A stretch of 64,000 nt of DNA, taken from Saururus chinensis. Its lineage: Eukaryota; Streptophyta; Magnoliopsida; Piperales; Saururaceae. The stretch spans positions 37,520,995 through 37,584,994 of the forward strand of contig CP141142.1 of assembly GCA_035235625.1 (NCBI GenBank), written 5' to 3'. Made by a program: the position numbers and the translations under genes. Below the pieces are notes generated by a model. The model saw nothing but the letters and a program-made list of their open reading frames with translations, had not been told where the DNA came from and did not search any database. Below are positions 24,801 through 36,293 of the stretch, in pieces. Positions within the stretch are counted from its first letter, which is position 1. Each line of letters opens with the position of its first letter.

Positions 24801-26990
24801 GTGCACAAAGTAACAAGGTGAACACTTCTTTTAACATAGTGCTACATCACAGAGTACTCTCTTTATCCGACTTGAATAGTCCACATTAGAACATAAATAT
24901 GAAGTAATTTTAGTTGAAAAAGTTTATGAGTATGGGCATCATGTGCGGTCGAGATCTGATGGCACAAGGGGGTAAAAACCAATTTGCCCCTTGTATTATA
25001 TGTACAATCATATCAAAATCTGATGGCGTACGATACCTAGGCACATAGTCACGCGTGAGCTTGGGTTCATGTAAACATTTTGAATAAAGGAAGTAACAGG
25101 GTACTCACTGCTTCTAACATAGCAGAGAGCCTAATTCGTACTTGGCACATGCCTTTGAAAGACATGACTCTTTTTGTGGAGAGTGATCTAACCAAATAGC
25201 CTTAAAATAAGCAATAGTACACAAAATGTCACCAGTTTTTGTGTAATACTAGAAATAACTTTGTGCACATGTATACCCCCTATCTAAAGTACCCATCCTC
25301 TATGTTTTTTCCTTCTCACTTCACCAACCTACTCCTTTTCTAGCAGGCCACCACTACCATCAGCTTTGCCACCTCTGTCATCGACTGTGCCGCCTCCACA
25401 CCATTGACTCCACTTTCTTTGCCTTTGCCTCATCTTCCTCTTCCTCCCCTCCTTTGCCACCACCTCTTCCCTCTCTCCTCCTCCTCCTCCTCTTTTCTAC
25501 TCTATCTCTCTCTCCCTCATCCATTGCCTTCTCTTCCTTCTTCCCAAAATCCAAAATGACATGCCACAAGCTAGGCAAAGGAGTTATTAAATTTTTTTTC
25601 CCTCTATAAGCTCTAATCTTAAAAAATGGACTTATAACATGTTAAATTACTCAAAACTAAGAGTGAGTTCTATTTTAACTTGATTTTGAGTTTTTCCAAA
25701 GTCAAATAAACCTTGTATGGACAATCGAAACTCTATAGTCGAATGACAGATTTACTATATTGAAAGGGTAGGAAGACATCATTTTGACTAGTAGTATCTC
25801 CCTTAATATATGAACTATATCAACAAACCAAATAGATAAACTAAAACAATTAAGTAAAATTTAAACACACTATTAACTCTCACTATTAGTATAAGTTGTC
25901 GATGCCAGAGAAGGAGGTCACTAGGGCAGAAAAAGAACAAGGTCTTTGGTGCCAATGGAAGAGGAGGAGGAGGAGATGGTGGAGGATGAGGTGAAGTGAA
26001 GGCGAAAGGAGTAGAGCTGGTGGTGGAGGTGGCGGAGCCGATGGTAAAGGTGGCAGAGCCGGAGTCAGAGTTGGAGCTAGAGCTGTTAGCAAAGGGAAAT
26101 AGGGAATTGATGAAGTTAAAAAGAAGTAAATATGGGAGAGGCACTTTAGACAATTCATGCCACATATGTAGGGGTGTAGACAATTCTTGCATGTGTAGGG
26201 GTCCATATGTGCACAAGGTCATTTTTTGAATTACACTAAAATTGGTGACATATTGTATATTAAAGTGCATTCTGGGGCTATTTTAGCAAATGGCTCTTTT
26301 GTGGTGTAGGCAAAAGGCCATTGCGTTAGGCCAGCTCTTTTATGAAATTTCTTACAATTTTGTTATTTTTTCTGTGTTAGGCTCCTGTTAAGATTGAACC
26401 TGCTTTTAATTGGTTTTTTTAATAGCTCAAGGGTACCTAAGTTCTCAAACAAGACAAAGTTCTGTGATAAAGACAAATGAAAAGGCATAATTAGAACTTA
26501 TAATCGCAAAGAGTCATTTAGTATACATTAAAGCAAGATATATTTGTAGTCACATTTTTTAAATCTATCACTAAGCTGCCTGGTTTTTAGGAGCAAGTGT
26601 TTTTTGCTCTCCACTAACAATTAACCTATGGCATAAGCCACACATAGGACCCTTAATATTTAAGATGGACAGTACATAGCATCAGTAACATTCATGCTAA
26701 TGTACACTAGGTTCTCATTGATAGCTTATGTTAGGCTCATTGTCCAAGGGTAGTATAAGAAAAGCTTCCCTCTAATATACCCCTTTAAGCATATGTGTGA
26801 AGCAATTTGAGCAAGCAATCGCCTAATTACTTTTGACAATAATGGTGCAGATCTTGGAGACATTGCCAAAGCAAAGTATGGGTTTGATGTGGTTGGACAC
26901 TATTCAAAACCGGAGGTTTTGCATCTGACCGTAAATGACCGTCCACTGAAGCCCGTTTCTTTCACTTCTGCAGCCGAGAAGGAAGCTTGA
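21893..26990 (+). CDS. NIT4: Nitrilase, NIT4 type (beta-cyanoalanine nitrilase), five exons
   Basis: Exons are 21893-22010, 22212-22391, 22483-22776, 24458-24740 and 26852-26990. All junctions are GT/AG, and the sum is 1014 bp, giving 337 residues. The carbon-nitrogen hydrolase triad is intact: Glu61 in [12 protein letters not shown], Lys148 in HRKFIPT and Cys182 in [10 protein letters not shown]. The protein aligns end to end with plant NIT4 from VRATVVQAS near the start to [10 protein letters not shown] near the end. NIT4 enzymes are known to convert beta-cyano-L-alanine to aspartate and asparagine, the last step of cyanide detoxification that follows cyanoalanine synthase. Residues 1-20 are variable and carry no clear targeting signal. 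The ATG was chosen as the first in frame; a second, seven codons on, is possible. Introns 3 (1.68 kb) and 4 (2.1 kb) hold transposon insertions, yet the frame is undamaged, so the gene is probably active. Confidence 0.95.
22862..23068. mobile_element. Small MITE-like inverted repeat in nitrilase intron 3
   Basis: The ends TTCTCAGTCTTAAATTAATA and TATTAATATAGGACTAAGGG are imperfect inverted complements. The interior has the word AATAACTCTATTTGG also seen in similar elements at 43055 and 49150. It resembles Stowaway-type MITEs but is diverged. Confidence 0.5.
23405..23882. mobile_element. Composite MITE in nitrilase intron 3
   Basis: The left end has TCCCTCAGTCCATAAATAAG, and the right end has an inverted CTTATTTTAAAATAGGA segment, as in Stowaway-like MITEs. 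Within it, about 23550-23760 carries the GAGCCTGGGCTCACATAA-type sequence that recurs at four other places in the window, which suggests a nested insertion. Confidence 0.45.
24860..25095. mobile_element. Member of the GAGC..GCTCACAT MITE family in nitrilase intron 4
   Basis: It shares the order of motifs with the copies at about 23550, 27870, 29985 and 39000: a GATCTGATGG-type centre followed by CACGCGTGAGCTTGGGTTCAT. It is diverged from the consensus seen at 29985-30165. Confidence 0.4.
25190..26300. mobile_element. Foldback element in nitrilase intron 4
   Basis: Two long inverted arms (about 25190-25600 and 25890-26300) enclose a centre of about 290 bp. The arms contain ACACAAAATGTCACCAGTTT and the imperfect complement of it near 26240, plus complementary pyrimidine/purine tracts (GCCACCACCTCTT and GGAGGAGGAGGAG). 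The left arm and centre recur at 11765-12570. The exact ends and target duplication are not resolved. The open frames inside are Ser/Pro/Leu or Glu/Arg runs derived from the tracts. Confidence 0.75.
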
Positions 26991-27344
26991 TTTTTCTCCA
27001 TGACCAAGCTTCTATTGCAATTGTGCTCAATAATTGGACCAGTGACCAATTCTCTTGTCATCATTTTCGTACTTCTTTTCCATTTTCAGACAAAATACAA
27101 TGTAAAATAAGAAAGGCCTTCACAAAAATTGTTCACTCTCTTTATTTCAATTCATCTTGTTGCATTCCTTAGTCGATTACCACTCTTTCTTTACTTTTCT
27201 ATGAACTACAGCATTATACATTCCTCTATATATATTAGTATGATTCACGTCAAAAGTCACAACTACGCACGGGAACCTAATTCCTATTCTTTTCTTTTCA
27301 ACAATATTGTTTGCTAGAAAAGAAAAGGTTAATCTTTGTGAGGC

Positions 27345-27475
27345 TGACAATGGTCCAAAAGGAAAATATAATGAATCTACCCAATAAACCCTTCTAATTG
27401 GGTTCAAGTTTCCCACATGTTCTACTCAACTAAAACCCAATTAAAAGAGTCTATTGGGTAAATTCTTTGGGTTTA
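27345..27475. repeat. Imperfect inverted repeat
   Basis: ACCCAATAAACCCTTCTAAT near 27378 pairs imperfectly with the stretch ending TCTATTGGGT near 27460, with internal copies of AATTGGGTT/AACCCAATT. It lies about 350 bases after the nitrilase stop codon and is probably a small MITE. Confidence 0.5.
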
Positions 27476-27494
27476 AATCACTGTCCATCAAAAA

Positions 27495-27712
27495 GTGCAA
27501 GGTTAATAGGGATAGAAAGAAAATGGGGCATATATGGTTCTAAAAAGAAAATGATATTTATGCACTCATTCTCTCTACACCTTATACCAGCTTTGATTTG
27601 ATAGGAAAGGTGAAGGTGAGACTCACCTTTTCGTTTCCAATCATAACTGGTGTAAAATATAGGGGTGTAGAAAAAGAGGTGTAGGAATATCGCTATCCTT
27701 TTAAAAAGGTGA
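27495..27712. mobile_element. Foldback MITE
   Basis: A hairpin centred near 27635: CTCTCTACACC with GGTGTAGAAAAAGAG at the outside and GGAAAGGTGAAGGTGAG with CTCACCTTTTCGTTTCC at the core. The outer GGGATAG/CTATCC bases may be the true ends. No coding content. Confidence 0.6.
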
Positions 27713-27819
27713 GATTAATGGGGATAGTAAGAGTTATAATCAAATAAATGGCCCACAAAGTGAATACTTTTTTATTTTATAAATGTACTCAATTACAATT
27801 AAAAAGTTTTTCACACAAC

Positions 27820-28070
27820 CCCTAACCACATATAATATTATTTTCTATGACATTTTATAATTGAGTCTTATTTATATACCACAAATAACATTCCTTTTTG
27901 TGACATTTTATATTTGAGTCCCATTTATATGAGCTAAGGCCTTAGACGATGAACAAAACTAAGGGGACTGCCCCCTTGCACTGTCGGATTTTGATCCAAC
28001 AGCTCATGATGCCTACGCTCACGCATGTCTGCTTGAGCCTGATCTTACACAAACTTTTTTCTTCATATTT
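27820..28070. mobile_element. Member of the GAGC..GCTCACAT MITE family
   Basis: It shares TTTATATGAGCT at about 27926, GTCGGATTTTGATCCAACAG at about 27984 and a final GAGCCTGATCTTACACAA with the other copies. AACATTCC/GACATTTTATA words repeat just before it. Confidence 0.45.
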
Positions 28071-28373
28071 TTAGAAATGTACTTTTCCAAGGAAGCATTT
28101 TTTACTAGGGAAAACTATTTTTATAAAACATTTACCGGACCCTAGATACCAGCATTGAAAATTGCATATTGAAATTACAAATTTTGCTGAGACTTGCAAT
28201 ATTCATAAATCAAATCTTATGTCAAGCTTCTTTTTTGACAATATAGTGTCCCATATCTGGGACTTGTATATCAAGCTTCTTAATATAATTAAGAACCCTC
28301 CCTCGAGTATGATAATTCTAGTTCTTACTGCCATCAAAAGGTCCAAACCACATGTTTCGGTGCCAAAAATTAA

Positions 28374-28860
28374 GGGGTTATTTGTGTGTTAAATTATTTA
28401 GAAACATAAGTAGAAATAGAAGCAAATTTTTTAATAATTTACCACCAAATCAGAATTATTATTGGTAACAAAAGTTTTTAGAATAAATTCAAATGTCTTG
28501 TCAAACTTATTTTTAAAACTTTAAATTAATATAACTCTCTCCTGGAACTCGGATATACACGTTCTTAGTACTATTGTGCTCATTAATCTAAGCCCTATCA
28601 AGCAAGATCTTTAAAACCTATACAACATGCTTCTAGAGGTTCAAATCAATGAGAGGTTACTGTTAAAAAATAACAAAATTTATAAATCTAAAATGGAGGC
28701 CAGGAGCCAAAATCAATGGAATCACTTCATGAGGTGATTCAATGATTCTATTCGATTCGAGCTTAAAATGAGTTAAAATCTACTTTTGGGCAAAAAATTT
28801 AATTCCGCTAACCTCTTGTACACAAACATAATTCCAATCATTCAGACCAAAATTGAGGCA
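28374..28860 (-). mobile_element. Decayed copy of the Tourist-like MITE
   Basis: It starts GGGGTTATTTGTG directly after TAA (28371-28373). Its interior follows the reverse complement of the element at 45432-45982, including ACTCGGATATACACGTTCT near 28550 and CCCTATCAAGCAAGATC near 28590. The other terminus is too diverged to place. Confidence 0.65.
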
Positions 28861-28879
28861 GAATCGAGGGAAAATTATT

Positions 28880-29010
28880 TAAATAATATTATAAAAATAA
28901 TAATTACCAAAATTGTGGAGAGAGGAAAATAATTCTCAAAGTGGTGTCTGTTTTGGCCACGTAGGCACCATCCAAGCACTGCCGCCTGCGTAGTTTTTTT
29001 TCCCAGTACT
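28880..29010. mobile_element. Terminal fragment related to the palindrome-rich foldback element
   Basis: AATAATTACCAAAA, then AAAGTGGTGTCTGTTTTGGCCACGTAGG in interrupted form, matches the outer terminal repeat of the element at 3678-5498 (AAAGTGGTG, then GTTTTTGCCACGCAG). None of the short TTTCGTCGTT palindromes follow, so only an end has survived here. Confidence 0.55.
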
Positions 29011-29984
29011 ATACCGATTTCACAATAGTAATAATAATGTTAATCTTTAAGCTTAGTAATATCTGATTTTGTTAATAACAAATATTTATTCTTGCATTTT
29101 TAGCATATTTAAAAAGGTGTAATGGATAATGAATATTCGTTTAACTGGTCGATTATTAGTGTAAGGAACAATTATGGAAGTACCTATACTTTTTACTTAA
29201 CAGAATGATCTTGGATAAAGATTTGAAAAATACTTATTGTAATAAAATAGGTATGCAGTAAGTGCATCATTCTATTAGCAGCCTTACTTATGATAGGATA
29301 AGGGAAATGTGAATCTTATGTTATCAAGTGGGACCGATCTTCCCCATCCAATCAAAGCCCAAAGGCAGTGTAAGGCCTATGGTGTAAAGAAAAATAAGTG
29401 TATAAATATCATTTTCTTTTCTGCAAGCTTCAACCCATTCCATTTGACAAAGCACATATTAATGCACATTAGTAATAATAATATTATGCTAACATGAGAT
29501 AGAGCTCCCATGCAAAGCTTATGCTCAGCTCATTGTGAAAAGGGAAAAGGAAAATTTCTTTCTTTCTTTAATAAGGGGGTCGTAATTAGAAATGCACAAC
29601 CAAGAGCAAAATTGTGCATGGTTTGCATTTTAGATGTTTGGGTTTTGAAATCGAAACTTAATTGACTAACGTAGGGAATGTGCACGCAAAATGACTTATG
29701 CTGCCATGTAAAATCGGTTTATAAATTTGTTGGATTGTATTTTAGAATAGAAAATGATTAACTACTAAGTGGGGTGAGCTCATGATAAAACAGGTTTAAA
29801 AGATAGACCTGTTAGTATGCACCTAGTCATGTGCATTGAACCTACTAAGGCTGCATGATTTTGATTGTGAAACACTTGTTACTATGGGGTAGACCGGTTT
29901 GATGAACCTGCCCGCCTATGATCCAACACACACTATCAAATCTCCATTCTACAGTATGTAAGCGCCAATGAATATTTTTTAAAG
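29011..29984. other. Unassigned AT-rich spacer
   Basis: No gene, repeat or structured element recognised. Short open stretches match nothing known. Confidence 0.3.
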
Positions 29985-30165
29985 AGTCCTGTTTATATGA
30001 GCCCGAGCTCTATGGGCCGCTGGATTTACATCTAGCGGCCTATAATACTCATGGGTTTAAATGCCCATGAGTATTATGGGTTGTCGGATATAAATCCGAC
30101 GGCCCATAGAGCCCGGGCTCACATAGGCGTAGATGAGCCAGGGCTCATATAAACTTTTCCTTTTT
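29985..30165. mobile_element. Palindromic MITE of the GAGC..GCTCACAT family, best copy
   Basis: A near-continuous palindrome centred on TTTAAA near 30058. Outer TTATATGAGCCC pairs with GGGCTCATATAA. Inner pairs include CTCTATGGGCCGC with the complementary CGGCCCATAGAG segment, and ATACTCATGGG with CCCATGAGTAT. Related, more degraded copies occur at about 23550, 24860, 27820 and 39000. Confidence 0.75.
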
Positions 30166-31597
30166 TAAAAAAAATATGTGCCAATATATATTAACTTTTT
30201 CCTTTTAAAAAATATTGACTAATTCAATGGCATGGTGGTGTCTAAAGCATGGCTCTTTTTTTTTTCTTTGAAGCACATACCTTTATATACTAAACAAAGC
30301 CAAAATACATGAAGTATTGTACACTTGGAACCAACGGCAATAGGAGATCGATAGAGCTTACACACACCATAGAATAATACACATAAAGACATAACAAATG
30401 AACTACCAAGGTACATGGCCATGTTTAGCAACTCCGGGGTGAGAACACGTTTTTTTCAAACACCCCAATCAAACATGCTTCGGATGCACCGCTTGCATGT
30501 TGACCCAACGATCATGAGTGGGAGAGTTTTCCTCCTATTCACCTAAAGAATTGTGCCGCCTCTTGCTGCATTAGCTCCCAACCAAAGGCATGATGATTTC
30601 TGCCCTCATGTGTCAAACTTTCCCCCTTTTTTTTCAAACATCAGTTACACACATGCATGCCATATGGGTGATAATTCATCTATTTCTTTGTCCAATCTTC
30701 GGATGCCTAGTGGCATACCGAATGACTAATGATTCATCTGTTACTTTGTCCAATCTTCGGATACACACTGGCATGCCGAACGGCTCATGCTTCACCCCTC
30801 TTCTTTTCCATTTTCATCACTTGGACCGGATAGTATCTACTATGCTCGAGTCCCATAATTCAATGTTCATCAGCCCAGGAAGTTCAATTCCCAGGATCAA
30901 TGTCTTTCCATGTGCTAATTCGCACCACACTAAGTTTCGCCTGAAACTGCCCACCAATGAGTCTCATACCTCGTTAGCAAGAAGAACCCGATTGGCCTTG
31001 GTGATACTCTTTGTCCACAAATGGGCTGCACGTCCATTCACAACACAACCGCCCCACATAGGACTCAATCTCAGCCCATCCTCACCTTGAGGAGTCTCGT
31101 ATTTCCATAGTATAGATAAATGATTGTATATCTATCAACTTGGTTCAATATGCTCTTCTGCCCACAACATTGTCGAGTAGAGAAGGTTCAAAGATTCACA
31201 AGGCTTCCTACCGCTGATATGCTCCATATCGCACCGTTAGCAAGAGCTTGCCACCATTCACACATTTTCGAGTCCCAACACAACTCAGCATAGCTTCGGT
31301 AACATTGTCATACCAACGACCAAGGAACAAGAACATTACTGCATGAGATCCTTGTAAACACTGCGCCCTTGAAGCCAAGTACTGCTCACACAATCAAAAA
31401 CTTAAGAAGGAACCCGATCAGCCATCATCGATACACATCTGTTTCAGCCCACATTTTCATCCGCTTGCATTTCGCATGGTAGTCCATCCGCCCCGACTAC
31501 TGAGGTTGAAGAACCTTGCATTCTGCTCTTTTCCATCTCCTCGTCCAACGGTCATCTTGGTTGCCCAACAAGATGAAACCTTGACTTTGATACGACT
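30166..31597 (-). mobile_element. Probable internal part of retroelement D (non-coding)
   Basis: This lies directly inside the LTR that starts at 31598. A primer-binding-site-like sequence on the - strand (TCGTATCAAAGTC, about 31580-31595) sits next to the LTR end. There is no gag-pol frame. The open + frame at 30590-31090 partly reflects a tandem duplication of about 60 bp around TTGTCCAATCTTCGGAT (30689 and 30748). It fits a non-autonomous element that has lost its other LTR. The left boundary is not defined. Confidence 0.45.
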
Positions 31598-33889
31598 TGT
31601 CACGGGGGCGCTTGAGAAACGCCTACCGTGCGGCACTCAGAAGGCCAAATAGCCAAGCAAGTAAGCCAATCTTTGTCAAGGTCATGGCCTCCTGCCATTC
31701 GACTAAGCGTCCAGCCCGCGAAGCCAAGCAACGAACCCGTTCCAAGGCAGACGTGCGAACATGTCAGTACAATTCCCATGCGGGCTGGCCGGAGGGGGAC
31801 ACCTCCTTCCGATGCACGAATCCAACTTAGGCAACTCGGACATTCAAACAATCCATCTTAGCCAAGTGCATGCAAGGGTCTTTGTATCCAACACAGCCAT
31901 AAGGCTGGACGGCCGCCCGATAGGTCGGACAACCCCATCCCCGAGCAGATGGGGCTCCTGACATGATAGCTAGCAAGACAACAAGCCTTTGTTGTCATAT
32001 GAGACAACTGGTTGTAAGGCTAGGCATCATAGCAACAACTTTGTCATTTCAGCTCACCATGTCCCCCCTATATAGCATAAAAAATTTCCTCCATTCTGCT
32101 AGAGTGGCAACCTGATGAGCATGAAATATATATCTATTTTATATGCCTTTTTACCTTATTTGCTAGTATAGATTAGGTTAATTAAGAGTTAGTTATAGTT
32201 TATTTAGATTAAGATAGAAATTAGTATTTTAATTTAATTATTTATAATTTTATAGTTATTAGTAGTTTAGATATGTATTTGAATAAAGTTGGGATTTTAA
32301 TTATATTGTACATGTCTAAAGGATGATATTTTATATTTTGTAGGTAAAGTGCGCTTATCGAGGTACATGGATGATGTTTGAAATAATTAAAAATAGTCTT
32401 GACAGGCTTTAAAGTAATTTAGACAACTTTTCGGAGTCATAAATAAGTTGGAAATCAATATGGACATGAAGAAAAGCTTAATGAACAGAATATGGACTGT
32501 CCAGATTGTAGAAACACTGTAGCTGTTCGAACGGGGTCACTTACCGTTCGATTGGGATAACGTCATTTTGATGCAAAACTCAGTTGAAGCGTTCAAACGG
32601 GCATGTAGGGCATTCGAACGGCATAACGTGCAGTTTCCTAGTTTTAGCCAATTTCCAATCCTTTTCATATTGGACTTCTTCATACGAATCTTATGCCTAT
32701 AAAAAAACATATTTGGCTTGAAACTAGTGGATTCCAGTAGATTTTCTAAAGAGAAAAAAGAAGAAGAAGATGGAGAAGAAGTCAAAGCTTTCAATAGAGA
32801 TTAAAGTGCTTTCTTCTACAATAGAAGACTAAACTTTTCTTTTACTTAGGAGTTGATGAAGCTATAGATAAGTTTTAATTTCTTTTCTTTTTAATTTAGA
32901 TCTCAGTTGTGAATGATGACAATTGTATGATAAAGATTTCTTTTTTAATGGAAGAGCTTTTCATGTTTATTCAAATCTCTGTTGATTTATTGTCTTGTAG
33001 ATGATAGATTGATATGGTTTTGATATTTTGATCGATTTTAATTTCTGTGATTTAGATGAGATGGTCATACAATAGTTTTAATGTTCAGTTAATTAATGAC
33101 TTGGATGGGTTATACTAAGATTAGACGGGTCATGCCTATAGCTAGTTTAGTGTAGATGATTCGTGCTATTGTCGAAGATAGTTCATGCCATGGAATTTAA
33201 TTAATGATTCTTTCTGAAGTAATTCTAGCTTGTAGCTGAGAATACTTGTTCATATTCACACTAGATTTAGATTAAAAGTTAAGGAATTATTATGGTTCTA
33301 TAGTGGATTCGATTTCCTAAGTAAATTCTATCAAATTAATCTCTTGCTTTTAAACTAGTTGATTCCTTTCTTTACTTAATTAAAGTTTAAGTTTGTTTTA
33401 GTTTTTAATCAATAAATTCCTCTTTAGATTTAGTGATAATTTATCCGTCCCTGAGGTTCGACAACCCTTAAATACTTATCCTAGTACAATTACCTTGTAC
33501 ACTTGCAAAGGATTTAATTATAAATGATCACAACCAAAGTGGCTGTACGGGCATGGTTCGTCTAAACTTTGCCAAATGGCCCAAAATCACTCCCAAGGAC
33601 TCTCTAACACTATATAGGGGAGAGGGGACATCTTAAGAATCCAAATATGTGTTAGTTGGCCATGTGTCCCAACATAGCCAACTATGTGTGTGCATCGTTG
33701 TGTGCATTCTACGCAACATTGCACAAACATGCTGTGCAATACTGTGGGCCTTCCCCTCAACACTTGCATACAAGGTGTGCAACACTATGGGCAGTTTTCA
33801 CAATACATACCCACTTAGTATACAACACTTCCACACGTGTGTATGCCCCAACACATGTTATGGATAGCCCGCTTCGCTACCCTGTGACA
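31598..33889 (-). mobile_element. LTR of element D, split by a solo LTR
   Basis: On the - strand it runs from TGTCACAGGGTAGC (33889) to CCCCGTGACA (31598). It shares blocks with the gypsy LTR at 54982-55420: AAGTAAGCCAATC near 31660, the TATA palindrome CTATATAG with GCATAA (32068-32075), and a TAGAGTGG / AAAGTGGCTGTACGGG stretch that is interrupted at 32113 by another LTR. Without the insertion it would be about 870 bp. Open frames on both strands in 31597-31960 are not genes. Confidence 0.65.
32113..33530. mobile_element. Solo LTR with perfect 5-bp target duplication
   Basis: It begins TGATGAGCATGAAATA and ends AAATGATCA, 1418 bp, flanked by CAACC at 32108-32112 and 33531-33535. Removing it and one CAACC rejoins a sequence that matches the LTR at 54982-55420. 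The piece near 33440 (CCCTGAGGTTCGACAACCC), followed by an ACTTGCAAAG-type end, is typical of long LTRs in several plant families. No internal region accompanies it, so it is a solo LTR formed by recombination. Confidence 0.9.
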
Positions 33890-36293
33890 CTTGGCAGTGA
33901 AAGTGGGAGGCCACTAGTGCCACCTTTTGCTCCAAATAAGATAGCGGGCTTGCCCAAGGCACACCGAGGACTTGTACCCAACTCTCATAAAGGACCTCAA
34001 CTCAGAACTCACATGATGAGAGGCATACCCATGCCACTGCCAAGTAGCAAATACATGATTCTCACTTGCTGGAGTTAACAACAACACATTTACATAGCGG
34101 TTGTTGGTGGGTTTCATATAAATCTTAAAGAACATTCCCTCCCAAAAATTGATAACAATTATTTTTTGAATACATGGGATGACCCTCTCTTAATTAACTA
34201 AAACCACTCTTTACAAATATTAATAGAGTGGTAGAGATTAACCAATTTTTAATATCAATTGATTTAATGAAAAATGTATGAAATCAAACTTGGAATGTAT
34301 TTAAAAAAAATGTTAAAAGAAGTGTCGACAAGTTGAAATCAAATAAAAAAGAAAAAAAAGAATACATGAGTAGAAAGTGGAAACTACTTCCAATAGATAA
34401 GGGCTCCTTTTGTTTTGAGGGTAATTTCTTCTTCTTTCTTTACTTTGTCTGGCACCTTCGGTTATCTTCAAATTCCTTGATTTTCTTCACACTTTTTAGA
34501 CTTTGATGAAAGCAAGGATTTTGTAGATTTTGGGGACTTAGGAATGACTTTTGGTGGAAGATGAATTTTCGGAAATTTATGGAGGCTTTTGTGGATTTGG
34601 AATCTTGATGAAATTTTTGGATACAAAGGCCTTTTGGATTTTTGGCTGAAATTAACTCGCCCTTAAATTCTCAAAAATTTACAAAATAACTTTTTACCAT
34701 GTCATTTAACTTAGTCAATTTTCCATGTTAAATATATGTATCTTGCTATAGTAATCAAATACAGAAAAATTCCTTGTTAAGATTGATATATTCTATCTCT
34801 AAATCGGAGTTTGCTAAAGAATTCTCCTCCTCACTGTTGGGTGGCAACCGGCAACGGGAGAAGCTTGGTGGTGAGCTCGGCTTGTGGATGTATAAAAAAT
34901 TCAACCTTTATATCCCTCTTAATCATTTTACATGCATTTACAACAAAATAAGCATATAAGTAACAAATCAAATTCAAATAACTTCAAAATTAACATTAAT
35001 TAAAGCATGAATTAAAAATTACTGACCTAGGGGTTGAGCCCCAAGGACATAGCCGATCACCCAAAATCAAGTACGACCTATTCTTTATTTTAAGTATAAA
35101 TAGAGAGAATCAAAATTACCTCTTTCATAAAACTATTCTCTTAATTATAAGAGAAAACCTTTCTTTCCCTTGCCAATTTGCTGAGAAGCTTGAGAGGGCA
35201 TGAAAGAAGTATAATAGAGAAAAGAGAGAGAATCTTCCTTCGGTGTGCAAAAAACTTGAAGAAGATGTAGCCCTTCCTTGGTTCGTCAAGCACACAAAGA
35301 GGAGAAGAGGATTCTGTGTTTTTTCTGCCTTTTCACAAGTCGTATCACACACCTCATTATCCTTCTCACGTAAAGGGTTAGTTTTTATGAGGGTGAGAGT
35401 GGGAAAAGGAGAGTGGGAGTCCTTTTCCCACTCTCCTTCTAACTAATTCCGTATTGGGATAGGATTGACCAAGTCCTATCCCATTCCAACTCATCAGTTG
35501 GGGCCCACACAAACCACTCTCCCTCACACCTCTTTCTTCACTTTTGGGTTAAAAAACATAGGCACAAACCTACTGACCCAATACTCACCTCTTAGATAAC
35601 CTTGCATTGGCGTTCAACTATCGAGAATCCTTCTTGAAGCACTTGGGTGTAGTCTTTTACTCATCCTAGGACTCTTTAGATTCTTTTAGATCAAACCAAA
35701 TATGAGATCATTGCCCTTTTTAAATAGGAATAACCTAAATTGACGATTTTAGCGTAACCAAATGTATCGGTTTCACTGACGCGTAGGTGAGTTGCCAATA
35801 ATTTTCAAATTTTAAAACTTTTATCAATACAATTTTTGGGTTTTATATATGTGGGTGAATGAAACTTAGCTTCTTATTTATTTATTATTTATTTGAATTT
35901 TTTTGTACATTGGCACTAGTCATACTCGAATATCTAACTTTTTCTTATTCACAAAAATTTGTCAAACAACAATGGTTAAATTTCTCAATTTTCTCTTCCT
36001 TCTCTACATCTCAAGTTTTCCCTTTCACTCACCTTGTATTTCCCTTGGACATACGACATACCCAAGAGAGATGATTCCCAAAGTCGTGTAAATCCTATTT
36101 CTTCACTACATGGGATCAAGCTGCATGCCAAACTTCTTTGCCAAAAGGCCCAACATTTGGGTTATTATAATAGAAAAATAATATAAGGTCGTTAAGTTTT
36201 ACATATCAAATCAAAATTTAGGTACATACCATTAATTGGAAAGCTCTTTGTAGCAACATGAGCATGGGAGTGCTCAATTCTGATTGTGCCTAC
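33890..36293. other. Unassigned region
   Basis: About 2.4 kb without a recognisable gene. Bases 33895-34080 are GC-richer and continue the sequence outside LTR D. The rest is AT-rich, with a TC-rich patch at 35150-35440 that could be part of another LTR. Open frames are short and of biased composition. Confidence 0.3.

Noticed and set aside
30590-31090. A 166-codon + strand frame
   Set aside because: It lies in the interior of a non-autonomous retroelement, includes an internal tandem duplication, and matches no protein.
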